Assembly: GCA_041686955.1 (NCBI GenBank)
Contig: JAWLCV010000040.1
Coordinates: 1 to 38,140, forward strand
Length of the DNA: 38,140 bases
Source of the DNA: UBA7803 sp041686955
GTDB taxonomy: Bacteria > Pseudomonadota > Gammaproteobacteria > Pseudomonadales > Azotimanducaceae
Direction of reading: 5' to 3'
Below the pieces are notes generated by a model, which was not told the origin of the DNA, searched no databases, and saw only the letters and a list, made by a program, of their open reading frames with translations. Position 1 is the first letter of the stretch, and every line of letters begins with the position of its first letter. Below are positions 7,141 to 15,200 of the stretch, piece after piece. The position numbers were made by a program, and so were the translations under genes.

Positions 7141-8175
7141 TTAGAATTTCTCCGGCATCTTGGCCTTTTCCCGGGCGGTATCCCGGGTGATGGTGCGCTT
7201 CGCCACCAGGTCCTGCAGGCACTGATCGAGCGTCTGCATGCCGTAGGAGGCGCCCGTCTGGATGGCGGAGTACATCTGCGCCACCTTGTCTTCGCGAATG
7301 AGATTGCGGATCGCCGGGGTGCCGATCATGATCTCGTGGGCGGCGACCCGGCCGCCGTTGACCCGCTTGAGCAGGGTCTGGGAGATCACCGCCTGCAGCG
7401 ACTCCGAAAGCATGGAGCGCACCATGTCCTTCTCTTCGGCGGGGAACACGTCGATGACCCGGTCGATGGTCTTGGCCGCGGACGTGGTATGGAGGGTACC
7501 GAACACCAGGTGCCCGGTCTCGGCGGCCGTCAGCGCCAGACGAATCGTCTCCAGGTCGCGCATCTCGCCCACCAGGATGATGTCCGGGTCTTCCCTGAGC
7601 GCCGAGCGCAAGGCTTCGTTGAAGCCGTGGGTGTCCCGGTGCACCTCGCGCTGGTTCACCAGGCACTTCTTGCTGTCGTGGACGAACTCGATGGGGTCCT
7701 CGATGGTGAGGATGTGGTCGTAGCGGTTGTCGTTGATGAAGTCGATCATGGCCGCAAGCGTGGTGCTCTTGCCCGACCCGGTGGGCCCGGTCACCAGCAC
7801 CAGCCCCCGGGGCGTCATGGAGACGTCCTTGAAAACCTGGCCCATCCCTAAGTCTTCCATGGTGAGCACCTTGGAAGGGATGGTCCGGAACACGGCGCCG
7901 GCACCGCGGTTCTGGTTGAAGGCGTTGACCCGAAAGCGCGCGACACCGGGAACCTCGAAGGAGAAGTCCGTTTCCAGGAACTCCTCGTAGTCCTTGCGCT
8001 GCTTGTCGTTCATGATCTCGTAGATCAGCGCGTGCACCTCCTGATGCTCCAGCGGCGGCAGGTTGATGCGCCGCACGTCGCCGTCGACACGGATCATGGG
8101 CGGCAGGCCCGCCGAGAGGTGGAGGTCGGAAGCGCCCTGCTTGGCGCTGAACGCGAGGAGTTCGGTAATGTCCAT
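7141..8175 (-). CDS. pilT: PilT, type IV pilus retraction ATPase
   Basis: The main pilus retraction motor, 344 residues, the same length as Pseudomonas PilT. I see MDITELLAFSAKQGASDLHL, Walker A GPTGSGKSTTLAAMI, Asp box LTIEDPIEFVHDSKK, Walker B LREDPDIILVGEMRD, His box TLHTTSAAKTIDRVIDVF, and the PilT-specific AIRNLIREDK near residue 290. I chose the ATG at 8175. A frame open 16 codons further upstream adds a non-family sequence. pilT leads pilU on the minus strand and is divergent from yggS, the normal gammaproteobacterial layout. Its output is the target of the PilG/PilH/ChpA signalling genes at the left end of the window. Confidence 0.97.
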   Translation of the reverse strand: MDITELLAFSAKQGASDLHLSAGLPPMIRVDGDVRRINLPPLEHQEVHALIYEIMNDKQRKDYEEFLETDFSFEVPGVARFRVNAFNQNRGAGAVFRTIPSKVLTMEDLGMGQVFKDVSMTPRGLVLVTGPTGSGKSTTLAAMIDFINDNRYDHILTIEDPIEFVHDSKKCLVNQREVHRDTHGFNEALRSALREDPDIILVGEMRDLETIRLALTAAETGHLVFGTLHTTSAAKTIDRVIDVFPAEEKDMVRSMLSESLQAVISQTLLKRVNGGRVAAHEIMIGTPAIRNLIREDKVAQMYSAIQTGASYGMQTLDQCLQDLVAKRTITRDTAREKAKMPEKF

Positions 8176-8309
8176 GAGCCGTCCCTGTCTGCTGCTCGCG
8201 GGATGTCCGTTACGTACCCGCACCTATAGTATTATCGGGTCTTGGGATTAACTATGCCGTCATCGCCCCCTCGCCGGGCAGGTGCGAAATCTGCGACGAG
8301 GTTGGCACC
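8176..8309. promoter_or_regulatory. Divergent region pilT / yggS with an AT-rich core
   Basis: These 134 bases separate divergent pilT and yggS. An AT-rich patch at about 8225-8256 (TATAGTATTATC, then GGGATTAACTATG) stands out in the GC-rich surroundings. On the minus strand it reads GATAATACTATAGG, which offers GATAAT or TACTAT as -10 for pilT. No clear -35 box fits either direction, so the exact promoters are uncertain. Confidence 0.4.
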
Positions 8310-9002
8310 ATGAGCTTGCAGTCCATCGCCCAGGGAATCTCGCGCCGGCTCGACGCCGTCCAGAGCCAGATCGCCGAAGCCGCGCGGGCATGCGGGCGCG
8401 ATCCGGCCGACGTGCATCTGGTGGCCGTGTCCAAGACCCGAACCGCAGAGGAAATCCGTCACGCAGCGGCCGCCGGATGCCGTGATTTCGGCGAGAACTA
8501 TCTGCAGGAAGCTGTGGACAAGATCCGCGCGCTGGACGATCTCGACGTCGTCTGGCATTTCATCGGCGCGATCCAGTCCAACAAGACCCGGCTCATCGCC
8601 GAGCACTTCCACTGGGTGCACACCGTCTCCCGCCTGCGCATCGCCGAGCGCCTGTCGGCCCAGTGCCCGTCCGACAAGATTCTCGACGTGACCCTGCAGG
8701 TCAACATCGACGAGGATCCCGCCAAGGCCGGGGTGGATCCCGAGGATGCGCCGTGCCTGCTGGCGCAGGTGGCGGATCTGCCGCGGCTGCGGGTGCGCGG
8801 CCTGATGACCATCCTGCGCCAGGACTCGGAGCCCCTCGCAGGCTACCGCCGGCTGGCGGCGCTGTTCGCCGAGCTGGCTCCCCGGGCGCCCGATCCCTGG
8901 GACACGCTGTCCATGGGCATGAGCGGCGACTTCCGCGAGGCCATCGCCGCCGGCGCGACCCACCTGCGCGTGGGCACCGCCGTGTTCGGGCCGCGCCTCT
9001 AG
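8310..9002 (+). CDS. yggS: YggS/PLPBP family pyridoxal phosphate homeostasis protein
   Basis: A 230-residue single-domain PLP-binding TIM barrel like the N-terminal domain of alanine racemase. It has no known enzyme activity but is required for balanced PLP and amino-acid pools. The PLP lysine is K42 in HLVAVSKTRTAEEI. Other family segments are DFGENYLQEAVDKI, WHFIGAIQSNKTRLIAEHF, RGLMTI and LSMGMSGDFREAIAAGATHLRVGTA (read as two adjoining motifs). It starts a plus-strand operon with proC and yggT. The 15-base gap to proC carries a strong ribosome site. ATG start at 8310. Confidence 0.96.
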   Translation: MSLQSIAQGISRRLDAVQSQIAEAARACGRDPADVHLVAVSKTRTAEEIRHAAAAGCRDFGENYLQEAVDKIRALDDLDVVWHFIGAIQSNKTRLIAEHFHWVHTVSRLRIAERLSAQCPSDKILDVTLQVNIDEDPAKAGVDPEDAPCLLAQVADLPRLRVRGLMTILRQDSEPLAGYRRLAALFAELAPRAPDPWDTLSMGMSGDFREAIAAGATHLRVGTAVFGPRL

Positions 9003-9017
9003 GCAAAGGAGATCCAC

Positions 9018-9833
9018 GTGAACGACATGCGTCTCGCCTTCATCGGCGCCGGCAACATGGCTCGCAGCCTGATCAGCGGGCTGCTGGCGGCGGGCACGGC
9101 CCCCGAGCGGATTCGCGCCAGCGATCCGCACCAGCAGCAGCGCGAGCAGCTCGGCCGCCTCGGTGTCGTCACCTTCGACGACAACCGAACCGCCGTGCGC
9201 GACGCGGACGTGATCGTGCTGGCGGTGAAACCCCAGGTGCTCGGCGCGGTGCTGAAGCCGCTGGCGCCGCGCCCCGGGCAACTGGTCGTATCCATTGCCG
9301 CGGGGGTGCCCCTGACGGCCCTGGAAGCCTGGACGCCGCCCGCTACCGCCATCGTGCGCTGCATGCCCAACACCCCGGCTCTGCTGCGCGCCGGCATCAC
9401 CGGCATGTTCGCCAACGAACACGTTTCGCCCGAGCAGCGGGCCATGGCGGATTCGGTGCTCGGGGCGGCCGGGGCGACCCTGTGGGTGGAGTCGGAGTCC
9501 CTGCTCGATGCCGTCACGGCGGTCTCCGGCAGCGGTCCCGCCTACTTCTTCTACCTCATGGAGGCGATGATCGCCGCCGGCGAGTCCCTGGGGCTCGACC
9601 GCGCCAGCGCCACCACCCTGACCCTGGAAACCGCCCTCGGCGCGGCACGCATGGCCCGGGAGAGCGGCGAGCCGCCAGGCCGTCTCAGGGCCAACGTCAC
9701 GTCCCCGGGTGGGACCACGGAGCGCGCCCTGTCTATACTGGACGCCGCCGGAACGCGCGCCGCCGTCGAGCGCGCGGTGGCGGGGGCGGCCCAGCGGGCG
9801 AAGGAACTAGCGGAGGAATTCGGTCAATCATGA
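9018..9833 (+). CDS. proC: Pyrroline-5-carboxylate reductase
   Basis: ProC reduces 1-pyrroline-5-carboxylate to proline with NAD(P)H, the last step of proline synthesis. The 271 residues begin with the Rossmann motif RLAFIGAGNMARSLISGL, followed by IVRCMPNTPALLRAGITGM and the dimer/active-site region AVSGSGPAYFFYLMEAM, then NVTSPGGTT. Translation starts at GTG 9018 behind an excellent AAAGGAGA site. The stop codon overlaps the yggT start (ATGA), a sign of coupled translation. All key motifs are intact. Confidence 0.97.
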   Translation: MNDMRLAFIGAGNMARSLISGLLAAGTAPERIRASDPHQQQREQLGRLGVVTFDDNRTAVRDADVIVLAVKPQVLGAVLKPLAPRPGQLVVSIAAGVPLTALEAWTPPATAIVRCMPNTPALLRAGITGMFANEHVSPEQRAMADSVLGAAGATLWVESESLLDAVTAVSGSGPAYFFYLMEAMIAAGESLGLDRASATTLTLETALGAARMARESGEPPGRLRANVTSPGGTTERALSILDAAGTRAAVERAVAGAAQRAKELAEEFGQS

Positions 9834-10381
9834 ACGACGCGCTCAACTACCTGGTCAACTTCGTTCTCCAGATCGTTTCCTTCCTGTTCGTAGCGCGTTT
9901 TCTCCTCCAGGCCTGCCGGGTGGACTTCTACAACCCCATCTCCCAGGGTCTGGTCAAAGCCACCGACCCGGTACTGCGCCCGCTGCGCATGGTGCTGCCG
10001 GGCTACCGCAATCTCGACTTCGCATCGTTCATCGGCGCAGCCGCGGTGGAGGTCCTGCGCATCATGTCCCTGGCCGCGCTGAACGGCGGCTACGTGGGCG
10101 GCGTGTCCATCATCCTCGCCTCGGCCGTGCTGCAGGTGCTGATGCTGACCATCCACATATTCTGGTGGTCGATTCTCATCGTCATCATCGCCGGCTGGAT
10201 CGCCCCAGGTAACTACCACCCCGCGCTGGCTTTGCTGCAACAGATCACGGAGCCGCTGCTGGCGCCGGCCCGGCGGCTGCTGCCGCCCTTGGGCGGGCTC
10301 GACTTTTCGCCCATCGTGGTGTTTCTGATACTCGGGTTGCTCGAGCGCATGCTGCCTCAGGTGTTCATGTCGTTTTTTTAG
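9830..10381 (+). CDS. yggT: YggT family integral membrane protein
   Basis: A 183-residue inner-membrane protein with two copies of the YggT domain. Copy one runs from about residue 8 to 75 (FYNPISQGLVKATDPVLRPLR), copy two from about 100 to 180 (LLQQITEPLLAPARRLLPP). Hydrophobic stretches indicate four to five membrane helices. The family's role is unclear; osmotic or ion-related functions have been suggested, and it is usually beside proC and yggS, as here. The start ATG at 9830 overlaps the proC stop. GGAGG lies 13 bases upstream, a little far. The TAG stop sits inside the first unit of a heptamer array. Confidence 0.93.
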   Translation: MNDALNYLVNFVLQIVSFLFVARFLLQACRVDFYNPISQGLVKATDPVLRPLRMVLPGYRNLDFASFIGAAAVEVLRIMSLAALNGGYVGGVSIILASAVLQVLMLTIHIFWWSILIVIIAGWIAPGNYHPALALLQQITEPLLAPARRLLPPLGGLDFSPIVVFLILGLLERMLPQVFMSFF

Positions 10382-10492
10382 CGATCAGCCTTCAGCTTTC
10401 GGCAAGAGCGGTAACGCCAGAATCTCGCGCCGGCCCTCTTGCCGATCGCTGATCGCCGATCGCCGGTGGCCGAAAGCTGTTAGCTGACAGCC
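10380..10492. repeat. Inverted arrays of degenerate heptamers between yggT and metX
   Basis: Two arrays of 7-bp units of the form NNNNGCY face each other. On the plus strand, 10437-10492 reads TCTTGCC, GATCGCT, GATCGCC, GATCGCC, GGTGGCC, GAAAGCT, GTTAGCT, GACAGCC without a break. On the minus strand, 10407 down to 10380 reads TCTTGCC, GAAAGCT, GAAGGCT, GATCGCT. Both arrays begin with TCTTGCC. A 29-base core (10408-10436) lies between them. Perfect pairing is possible between 10393-10403 (CAGCTTTCGGC) and 10469-10479, and between 10400-10408 and 10436-10444. It resembles a non-coding intergenic repeat element rather than a simple terminator. Its function is unknown. Confidence 0.75.
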
Positions 10493-10543
10493 GTTTGCAT
10501 TAGACTCGCCGTCCCTTTTCGTGGTCCCGGGGCGTGGGCACTG

Positions 10544-11752
10544 ATGCCGGATACTCTGCCTGCCGACTCGGTGGGCCTGGTCGAACCTCACATCTTCGAA
10601 AGCGACGCGACCTTCGCGCTGCAGTGCGGCGACAGCCTGCCGGGATTCCAGCTCGTCTACGAAACCTACGGGCGCCTCAACGAGGCCCGCAGCAACGCGG
10701 TGCTCGTCTGTCACGCCCTTTCCGGCAGCCATCACGCGGCCGGATATCACAGCCTGGACGACCGCAAGCCCGGCTGGTGGGAAACCTGCGTCGGGCCCGG
10801 CAAGCCCATCGACACCGACCGCTTCTTCGTGGTGTGCCCGAACAATCTCGGCGGCTGCCACGGCAGCACCGGGCCCACCAGCGTCGACCCCCGCACGGGC
10901 CGGCGCTTCGGACCGGACTTCCCGACGGTCACGGTGCGCGACTGGGTGCGCAGCCAGGCCATGCTGGCCGATCACCTCGGCGTCGAGCAGTTCGCGGCGG
11001 TGGTGGGGGGCAGCCTGGGCGGCATGCAGGCCATGCAATGGGCCATCGACCACCCCGAGCGTCTTCGTGCCGCCGTGCTCATCGCCAGCGCCTCCCGGCT
11101 GTCGGCGCAGAACATCGCCTTCAACGAGATCGCCCGGCAGGCCATCATGTCCGACCCGCAGTTCCACGGCGGTCACTACCGGGAGCGCGGGGTGAATCCC
11201 GACCTGGGCCTGATGCTGGCGCGCATGGTGGGCCACGTGACGTACCTGTCCGACGGCGGCATGCGGCAGAAGTTCGGCCGCGAGCTGAAGTCCGGCGACC
11301 TGCGGCTCGGGCGCGAGGTGGAGTTCCAGGTGGAGAGCTACCTCCACTATCAGGGCCGGTCGTTCTCCCGCAGCTTCGATGCCAACACCTACGTGCTGAT
11401 GACCCGCGCCCTGGACCTGTTCGATCCCGCCGCGGAGCACGGCGACGACCTGGTGGCCGCACTCGCCCACGCGCGCTGCCGGTTTCTGGTGGTGTCCTTC
11501 ACCACCGACTGGCGCTTCTCGGTGGAGCGGTCCAAGGAACTGGTGGACGCCCTGGTGGAGGCACGCAAGAACGTGGCCAGCGCCATCATCGACACGGAGC
11601 ACGGGCACGATGCCTTTCTGCTGCCGGTGCCCCGGTACCTGGACGTGCTTCGGGCTTACCTGGACCGGCTGGCGGACGAGGTGAGCACGCAAGGCAGCTC
11701 GGCGGTGCGGGAAGCACCGGAAAGCCTCGACGGGGTGAGCCATGCGCGCTGA
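10544..11752 (+). CDS. metX: Homoserine O-acyltransferase, MetX family
   Basis: MetX activates homoserine with an acyl-CoA, the first committed step of methionine synthesis. The 402-residue alpha/beta hydrolase has nucleophile S157 in VVGGSLGGMQ, acid D322 in TTDWRFS and H355 in EHGHDAF. NLGGCHGSTGP at about 101-111 lies in the oxyanion region. MetX enzymes in gammaproteobacteria with MetW often use succinyl-CoA rather than acetyl-CoA. The GCHGSTGP form hints at that, but I cannot settle the donor from sequence alone. The ATG at 10544 is preceded by the heptamer repeat region and a possible -10 TAGACT at 10501. Its 3' end overlaps metW by 11 bases. Confidence 0.95.
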   Translation: MPDTLPADSVGLVEPHIFESDATFALQCGDSLPGFQLVYETYGRLNEARSNAVLVCHALSGSHHAAGYHSLDDRKPGWWETCVGPGKPIDTDRFFVVCPNNLGGCHGSTGPTSVDPRTGRRFGPDFPTVTVRDWVRSQAMLADHLGVEQFAAVVGGSLGGMQAMQWAIDHPERLRAAVLIASASRLSAQNIAFNEIARQAIMSDPQFHGGHYRERGVNPDLGLMLARMVGHVTYLSDGGMRQKFGRELKSGDLRLGREVEFQVESYLHYQGRSFSRSFDANTYVLMTRALDLFDPAAEHGDDLVAALAHARCRFLVVSFTTDWRFSVERSKELVDALVEARKNVASAIIDTEHGHDAFLLPVPRYLDVLRAYLDRLADEVSTQGSSAVREAPESLDGVSHAR

Positions 11753-12353
11753 CCTGGCCATCATCGCCGAGTTGGTGAAGGCCGGCTCCCGGGTCCTGGA
11801 CCTCGGCTGCGGCACCGGCGACCTGCTGGCCTACCTCCAGACCAACAAGTCCGTCAACGGGTACGGTCTGGAGATCGACGCCGCCAACATCACCACGTGC
11901 CTCGAGAAGGGCGTGAACGTCATCGAGCAGAACCTGGACGAGGGCCTGGCGAACTTTCCCGATGACAGCTTCGACATGGTGGTGATGACGGAAACCCTGC
12001 AGGCCGTGCGCCAGCCCCACGTCATGCTGGACGAGATGCTGCGGGTGGGAAGAGAATGCGTGGTGACGTTCCCCAACTTCGGCCACTGGCGCTGCCGCAT
12101 GCAGCTCACCGTGCGCGGCCGCATGCCGGTGGCCCGGCACCTGCCGCACACCTGGTTCGACACCCCCAACATCCACTTGTGCACGTTCGACGACTTCGAG
12201 ATGCTGTGTCAGAACAAAGGCTTCGAGATCATCGAACGATTCGTGGTGGACGCGAACCACGTCAACCGGCCGCTCATGAACCGCTTTCCCAACTTTTTCG
12301 GCACCTACGCCTTCTACCGACTCGGCCGGGCCGCGGCGGGGGGACGCACGTGA
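11742..12353 (+). CDS. metW: MetW, methionine biosynthesis protein (class I methyltransferase fold)
   Basis: A 203-residue protein with the SAM-binding signature VLDLGCGTGDLLAYL near residues 19-33 and the later segment DSFDMVVMTETLQAVRQPHVMLDEMLRV. MetW is always paired with MetX in many proteobacteria and is thought to assist MetX, although its chemistry is not established. It overlaps metX by 11 bases and shares GTGA with the next gene, so the three are probably translated together. ATG start at 11742. All family landmarks are present, including GRMPVARHLPHTWFDTPNIH. Confidence 0.95.
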   Translation: MRADLAIIAELVKAGSRVLDLGCGTGDLLAYLQTNKSVNGYGLEIDAANITTCLEKGVNVIEQNLDEGLANFPDDSFDMVVMTETLQAVRQPHVMLDEMLRVGRECVVTFPNFGHWRCRMQLTVRGRMPVARHLPHTWFDTPNIHLCTFDDFEMLCQNKGFEIIERFVVDANHVNRPLMNRFPNFFGTYAFYRLGRAAAGGRT

Positions 12354-12787
12354 GCCGGCGCTGGAACCCGGCGTGGGTCATCCTGGCCCTGTGGCTGGGC
12401 GCCGCGTACGCGGCGGCGGAGCAGATGCAGCCCATGGGCGACTACCAGGCGCACTACAGCGTGGTACCCACGCTGTTTCTCACCCCCGAGATCGCGGCCC
12501 GCTACCAGGTGGTTCGTGCCCGCGACCGGGCGCTGCTCAACGTTTCGGTCCTCGATGCCGACGGCACCGCGGTGGCCGCCCAGGTATCCGGCGTGGTGAG
12601 GAACCTGCTGGGCCAGGAGCAGGCGCTCGCGCTGCGGCAGGTGGTGGAGGGCGAGGCGGTCTACCATCTTGCGGAAGTCGAGCACGGCGACCGCGAGGTG
12701 CTGCGGTTTCTCATCGATATTCTGACTCCGGACGGGGCCCGGCACCGGCTGGAGTTCACGCAGAAGATGTACTGGGAGGGCCGGTGA
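12350..12787 (+). CDS. DUF4426 exported protein
   Basis: A 145-residue protein of the DUF4426 family, function unknown. It begins at GTG 12350, overlapping the metW stop as GTGA. The N-terminus (SRRWNPAWVILALWLGAAYA then AAEQ) is a typical signal peptide with likely cleavage after an Ala-X-Ala near residue 22. The mature part has a beta-rich pattern: GDYQAHYSVVPTLFLTPEIA, RARDRALLNVSVLD and RHRLEFTQKMYWEGR. The same family sits between metW and rdgB in Pseudomonas, so its place in the methionine operon is conserved, although a periplasmic role in methionine synthesis is not obvious. Its stop overlaps the rdgB GTG. Confidence 0.88.
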   Translation: MSRRWNPAWVILALWLGAAYAAAEQMQPMGDYQAHYSVVPTLFLTPEIAARYQVVRARDRALLNVSVLDADGTAVAAQVSGVVRNLLGQEQALALRQVVEGEAVYHLAEVEHGDREVLRFLIDILTPDGARHRLEFTQKMYWEGR

Positions 12788-13371
12788 AGATCGTCCTGGC
12801 CAGCGGCAACCGCGGCAAGCTGGACGAGCTGCAGGCGCTCCTGGCCCCGCTCGGGGTGACCGTGGAGAGCCAGGCCGCCCTGGGCATCGTGGCACCGGCC
12901 GAGGAGCGGCTGACGTTCGTGGAGAACGCCCTCGACAAGGCCCGCCACGCCGCCCGGGAATCGGGGCTTCCGGCGCTGGCGGACGATTCCGGACTGGTGG
13001 TGCCCGCCCTCGGCGGCGCGCCGGGTATCCGTTCCGCCCGCTACGCGGGCGCGGAGGCCGATGCGGCGGCCAACAACGCCAAGCTCGTGGCCGCCCTGGG
13101 TGACCTGGAGCGGCCGCCGGCCCACTTCTTCTGCGCCCTGGTCTACCTGCGCCACCCGGAGGACCCGGCTCCGCTCATCGCCACCGCCCGCTGGCACGGG
13201 GTCATCGTCCGCGCCCCCAGAGGGGAGGCGGGATTCGGCTACGATCCCCATTTCTATCTGCCCGAGCTCAAATGCACCGCCGCCGAGCTGCCGGCGGCGG
13301 AAAAGAACCGGCGCAGCCACAGAGGCCAGGCCATGGCGGCGCTGCTCGACGAGTTGCGCCGGGAGATCTGA
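12784..13371 (+). CDS. rdgB: RdgB/HAM1 non-canonical purine NTP pyrophosphatase
   Basis: This 195-residue enzyme hydrolyses dITP, ITP and XTP to the monophosphates, keeping deaminated purines out of DNA and RNA. Family signatures are IVLASGNRGKLDELQALL at the start, the metal and substrate segment LADDSGLVVPALGGAPG then IRSARYAG, and GFGYDPHFYLPE, with a C-terminal EKNRRSHRGQA. GTG 12784 overlaps the DUF4426 stop, and its TGA overlaps the hemW ATG. The order metX-metW-DUF4426-rdgB-hemW is a tight, continuous operon. Confidence 0.96.
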   Translation: MKIVLASGNRGKLDELQALLAPLGVTVESQAALGIVAPAEERLTFVENALDKARHAARESGLPALADDSGLVVPALGGAPGIRSARYAGAEADAAANNAKLVAALGDLERPPAHFFCALVYLRHPEDPAPLIATARWHGVIVRAPRGEAGFGYDPHFYLPELKCTAAELPAAEKNRRSHRGQAMAALLDELRREI

Positions 13372-14492
13372 TGAACGCTCTGGGGCTGTACGTGCACTTC
13401 CCCTGGTGCGTGCGGAAGTGCCCCTACTGCGACTTCAACTCTCATCCGCTGCGCGGCACCCTGGATGAGGCGCCGTATCTGGCCGCCCTGCGGCGGGACG
13501 CCGCCACTGCGCTCGCCGACGTGGGCCCGGGACAGGTCGTAACCGTGTTCTTCGGCGGCGGCACGCCCAGTCTTTTCTCCCCCGGGGCGTTCGATGTGCT
13601 GCTCGCGTACCTGGAGCCGTGGCTCGCCGCGGACGCCGAGATCACCATGGAGGCGAATCCCGGCGCCGTGGAGCACCACGACTTCGCCGGCTATCGCCGG
13701 GCCGGAATCAACCGGTTGTCCCTCGGCGCCCAATCCTTCGCCCCGGAGCGGCTCGCACGGCTGGGCCGGATTCATTGCCCGGACGACACCATCCGCGCGT
13801 TCCGGGCTGCCCGGGAGGCGGGGTTCGACAACGTGAACCTGGATCTGATGTACGCGCTGCCCGATCAGACTGCGGCCGAAGCCGTGGAAGACCTGCAGAC
13901 CGCGCTGTCGCTGGAACCCGACCATCTGAGCTGGTATCAGCTCACCATCGAGCCGAAGACCGAGTTCGCGCGCCGTCCGCCGACCCTGGCCACGGATGCC
14001 GAGGTCGAGGTCATGGAGCGGGAAGGATTGGCGCTGCTCGTGGGGGCGGGCTTCCGGCGCTACGAGGTCTCGGCCTTCGCCCGGCCCGGGTTCGCCTGCC
14101 GCCACAACATGGGCTACTGGACCTTCGGCGACTACGTGGGCATCGGCGCCGGCGCCCACGGCAAGCGCAGCCGCCGGGACGGCGATGCGCTGGTCATCGA
14201 GCGCACCCGCAAGCCGTCTCAGCCGCGCATCTATCTGGCCAGCCCCGAGGGCGCGGAACGCGGCGCGGTGGCGGCGGACGAGCGGGCGTTCGAATTCATG
14301 ATGAACGCCCTGCGCCTGGTGGAGGGCGTGGAGTGGGAAACCTTCGAGGCCCGCACCGGCTCCGAGCGGGCGGCGATCGAGCCCCTCTGGGGCGACCTGG
14401 CCCGCTGTGGGCTGGTCCGGCGAGATCGGGTGGCAACCACGGAGCGCGGCTACCGCTATCTGGACTCCGTGCTGCAGCGCTTCTTGCGGTAA
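13371..14492 (+). CDS. hemW: HemW, radical SAM haem chaperone
   Basis: A 373-residue radical SAM protein. The iron-sulphur cluster ligands are C13, C17 and C20 in the CxxxCxxC motif of VHFPWCVRKCPYCDFNSH. FFGGGTPSLF, EANPGAVE and RLSLGAQSF follow, then the HemN C-terminal domain (about 290-370). HemW was long annotated as an oxygen-independent coproporphyrinogen oxidase but lacks that activity; the family carries haem to respiratory enzymes. ATG 13371 overlaps the rdgB stop (ATGA-type). An upstream frame start at 13272 overlaps rdgB and is rejected. Its last 37 bases overlap the end of convergent trmB. Confidence 0.95.
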   Translation: MNALGLYVHFPWCVRKCPYCDFNSHPLRGTLDEAPYLAALRRDAATALADVGPGQVVTVFFGGGTPSLFSPGAFDVLLAYLEPWLAADAEITMEANPGAVEHHDFAGYRRAGINRLSLGAQSFAPERLARLGRIHCPDDTIRAFRAAREAGFDNVNLDLMYALPDQTAAEAVEDLQTALSLEPDHLSWYQLTIEPKTEFARRPPTLATDAEVEVMEREGLALLVGAGFRRYEVSAFARPGFACRHNMGYWTFGDYVGIGAGAHGKRSRRDGDALVIERTRKPSQPRIYLASPEGAERGAVAADERAFEFMMNALRLVEGVEWETFEARTGSERAAIEPLWGDLARCGLVRRDRVATTERGYRYLDSVLQRFLR

Positions 14493-15190
14493 CGCAGATC
14501 CCAAACCCGGTGCCCGAGCTCGAGGCCCCGGGTCTCGAACCGGGTGGCGGGTCGGCCACCGCCGACGCCCCCGTCCACCGGCTCGCCTCGGGTGGTGATC
14601 CGGGGCGGCCCTTCAGCCGCGAAGGCCGGCTCGTCGTTCAGCACCGCGACCATCCACTCCGCGTACTCCTCCCAGTCGGTGGCGAGCCACAGCAAGCCGC
14701 CGGGGCGCATCCGCGACGCCACGAGCGCGACGAAGGGGCCCTGAACCAGGCGGCGCTTGTGGTGGCGCTTCTTGGGCCAGGGATCGGGGAAGAATATCCG
14801 CACTTCGTCCAGGATCTGCGGCGGCAGGCGAACCTCGAGCAGCTGCTCCGCCGGGCCCTCCACCAGCCGCACGTTGCGGAGCTGCTCGTCCTCCAGCCCC
14901 AGCAGGGTCGCGCCGATCCCCGGCTGGTAGACGTCGGCCCCCAGCAGGTTCCAGTCGGGACGCTCCGCGGCCCAGGCCACCAGGCTCTGCCCCATGCCGA
15001 AGCCGATCTCGAGCCCCAGCGGAGCGCCGCGGCCGAACAGCGCCGGAATGTCCAGCCTGTCGTCACCGGGGGGCACGCAGTAGCGCGGAGCCAGCTCACC
15101 GAGAGCCCGGGCCTGCGCCCGGGTCATGCGCCCGCGCCGGCGCACGTAGGTCTGGTAGGCTCCCGCCTCGCCGCTCACCCGGAGCACCAC
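14456..15190 (-). CDS. trmB: tRNA (guanine-N7-)-methyltransferase
   Basis: TrmB puts the 7-methyl group on G46 of tRNAs using SAM. The 244-residue protein has SAM motif LGLEIGFGMGQSLVAWA, the central LLGADVYQPG, the family hallmark RIFFPDPWPKKRHHKRRLVQ, and TDWEEYAEWM. The start is GTG at 15190, giving SGEAGAYQTYVRRRGRMTR, a typical TrmB leader. The C-terminal tail beyond VWDLRYRK (sequence KRCSTESR) extends the gene 37 bases into the 3' end of hemW on the other strand. It is the last gene after rpoH and a DUF423 gene, 10 bases from the latter. Confidence 0.95.
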   Translation of the reverse strand: MVLRVSGEAGAYQTYVRRRGRMTRAQARALGELAPRYCVPPGDDRLDIPALFGRGAPLGLEIGFGMGQSLVAWAAERPDWNLLGADVYQPGIGATLLGLEDEQLRNVRLVEGPAEQLLEVRLPPQILDEVRIFFPDPWPKKRHHKRRLVQGPFVALVASRMRPGGLLWLATDWEEYAEWMVAVLNDEPAFAAEGPPRITTRGEPVDGGVGGGRPATRFETRGLELGHRVWDLRYRKKRCSTESR

Positions 15191-15200
15191 GGCCGCGCCA

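Noticed and set aside
8232..9422. A 396-codon minus-strand frame opposite yggS and proC
   Set aside because: Both plus-strand genes are complete with catalytic motifs and ribosome sites. The antisense frame has no domain signature.
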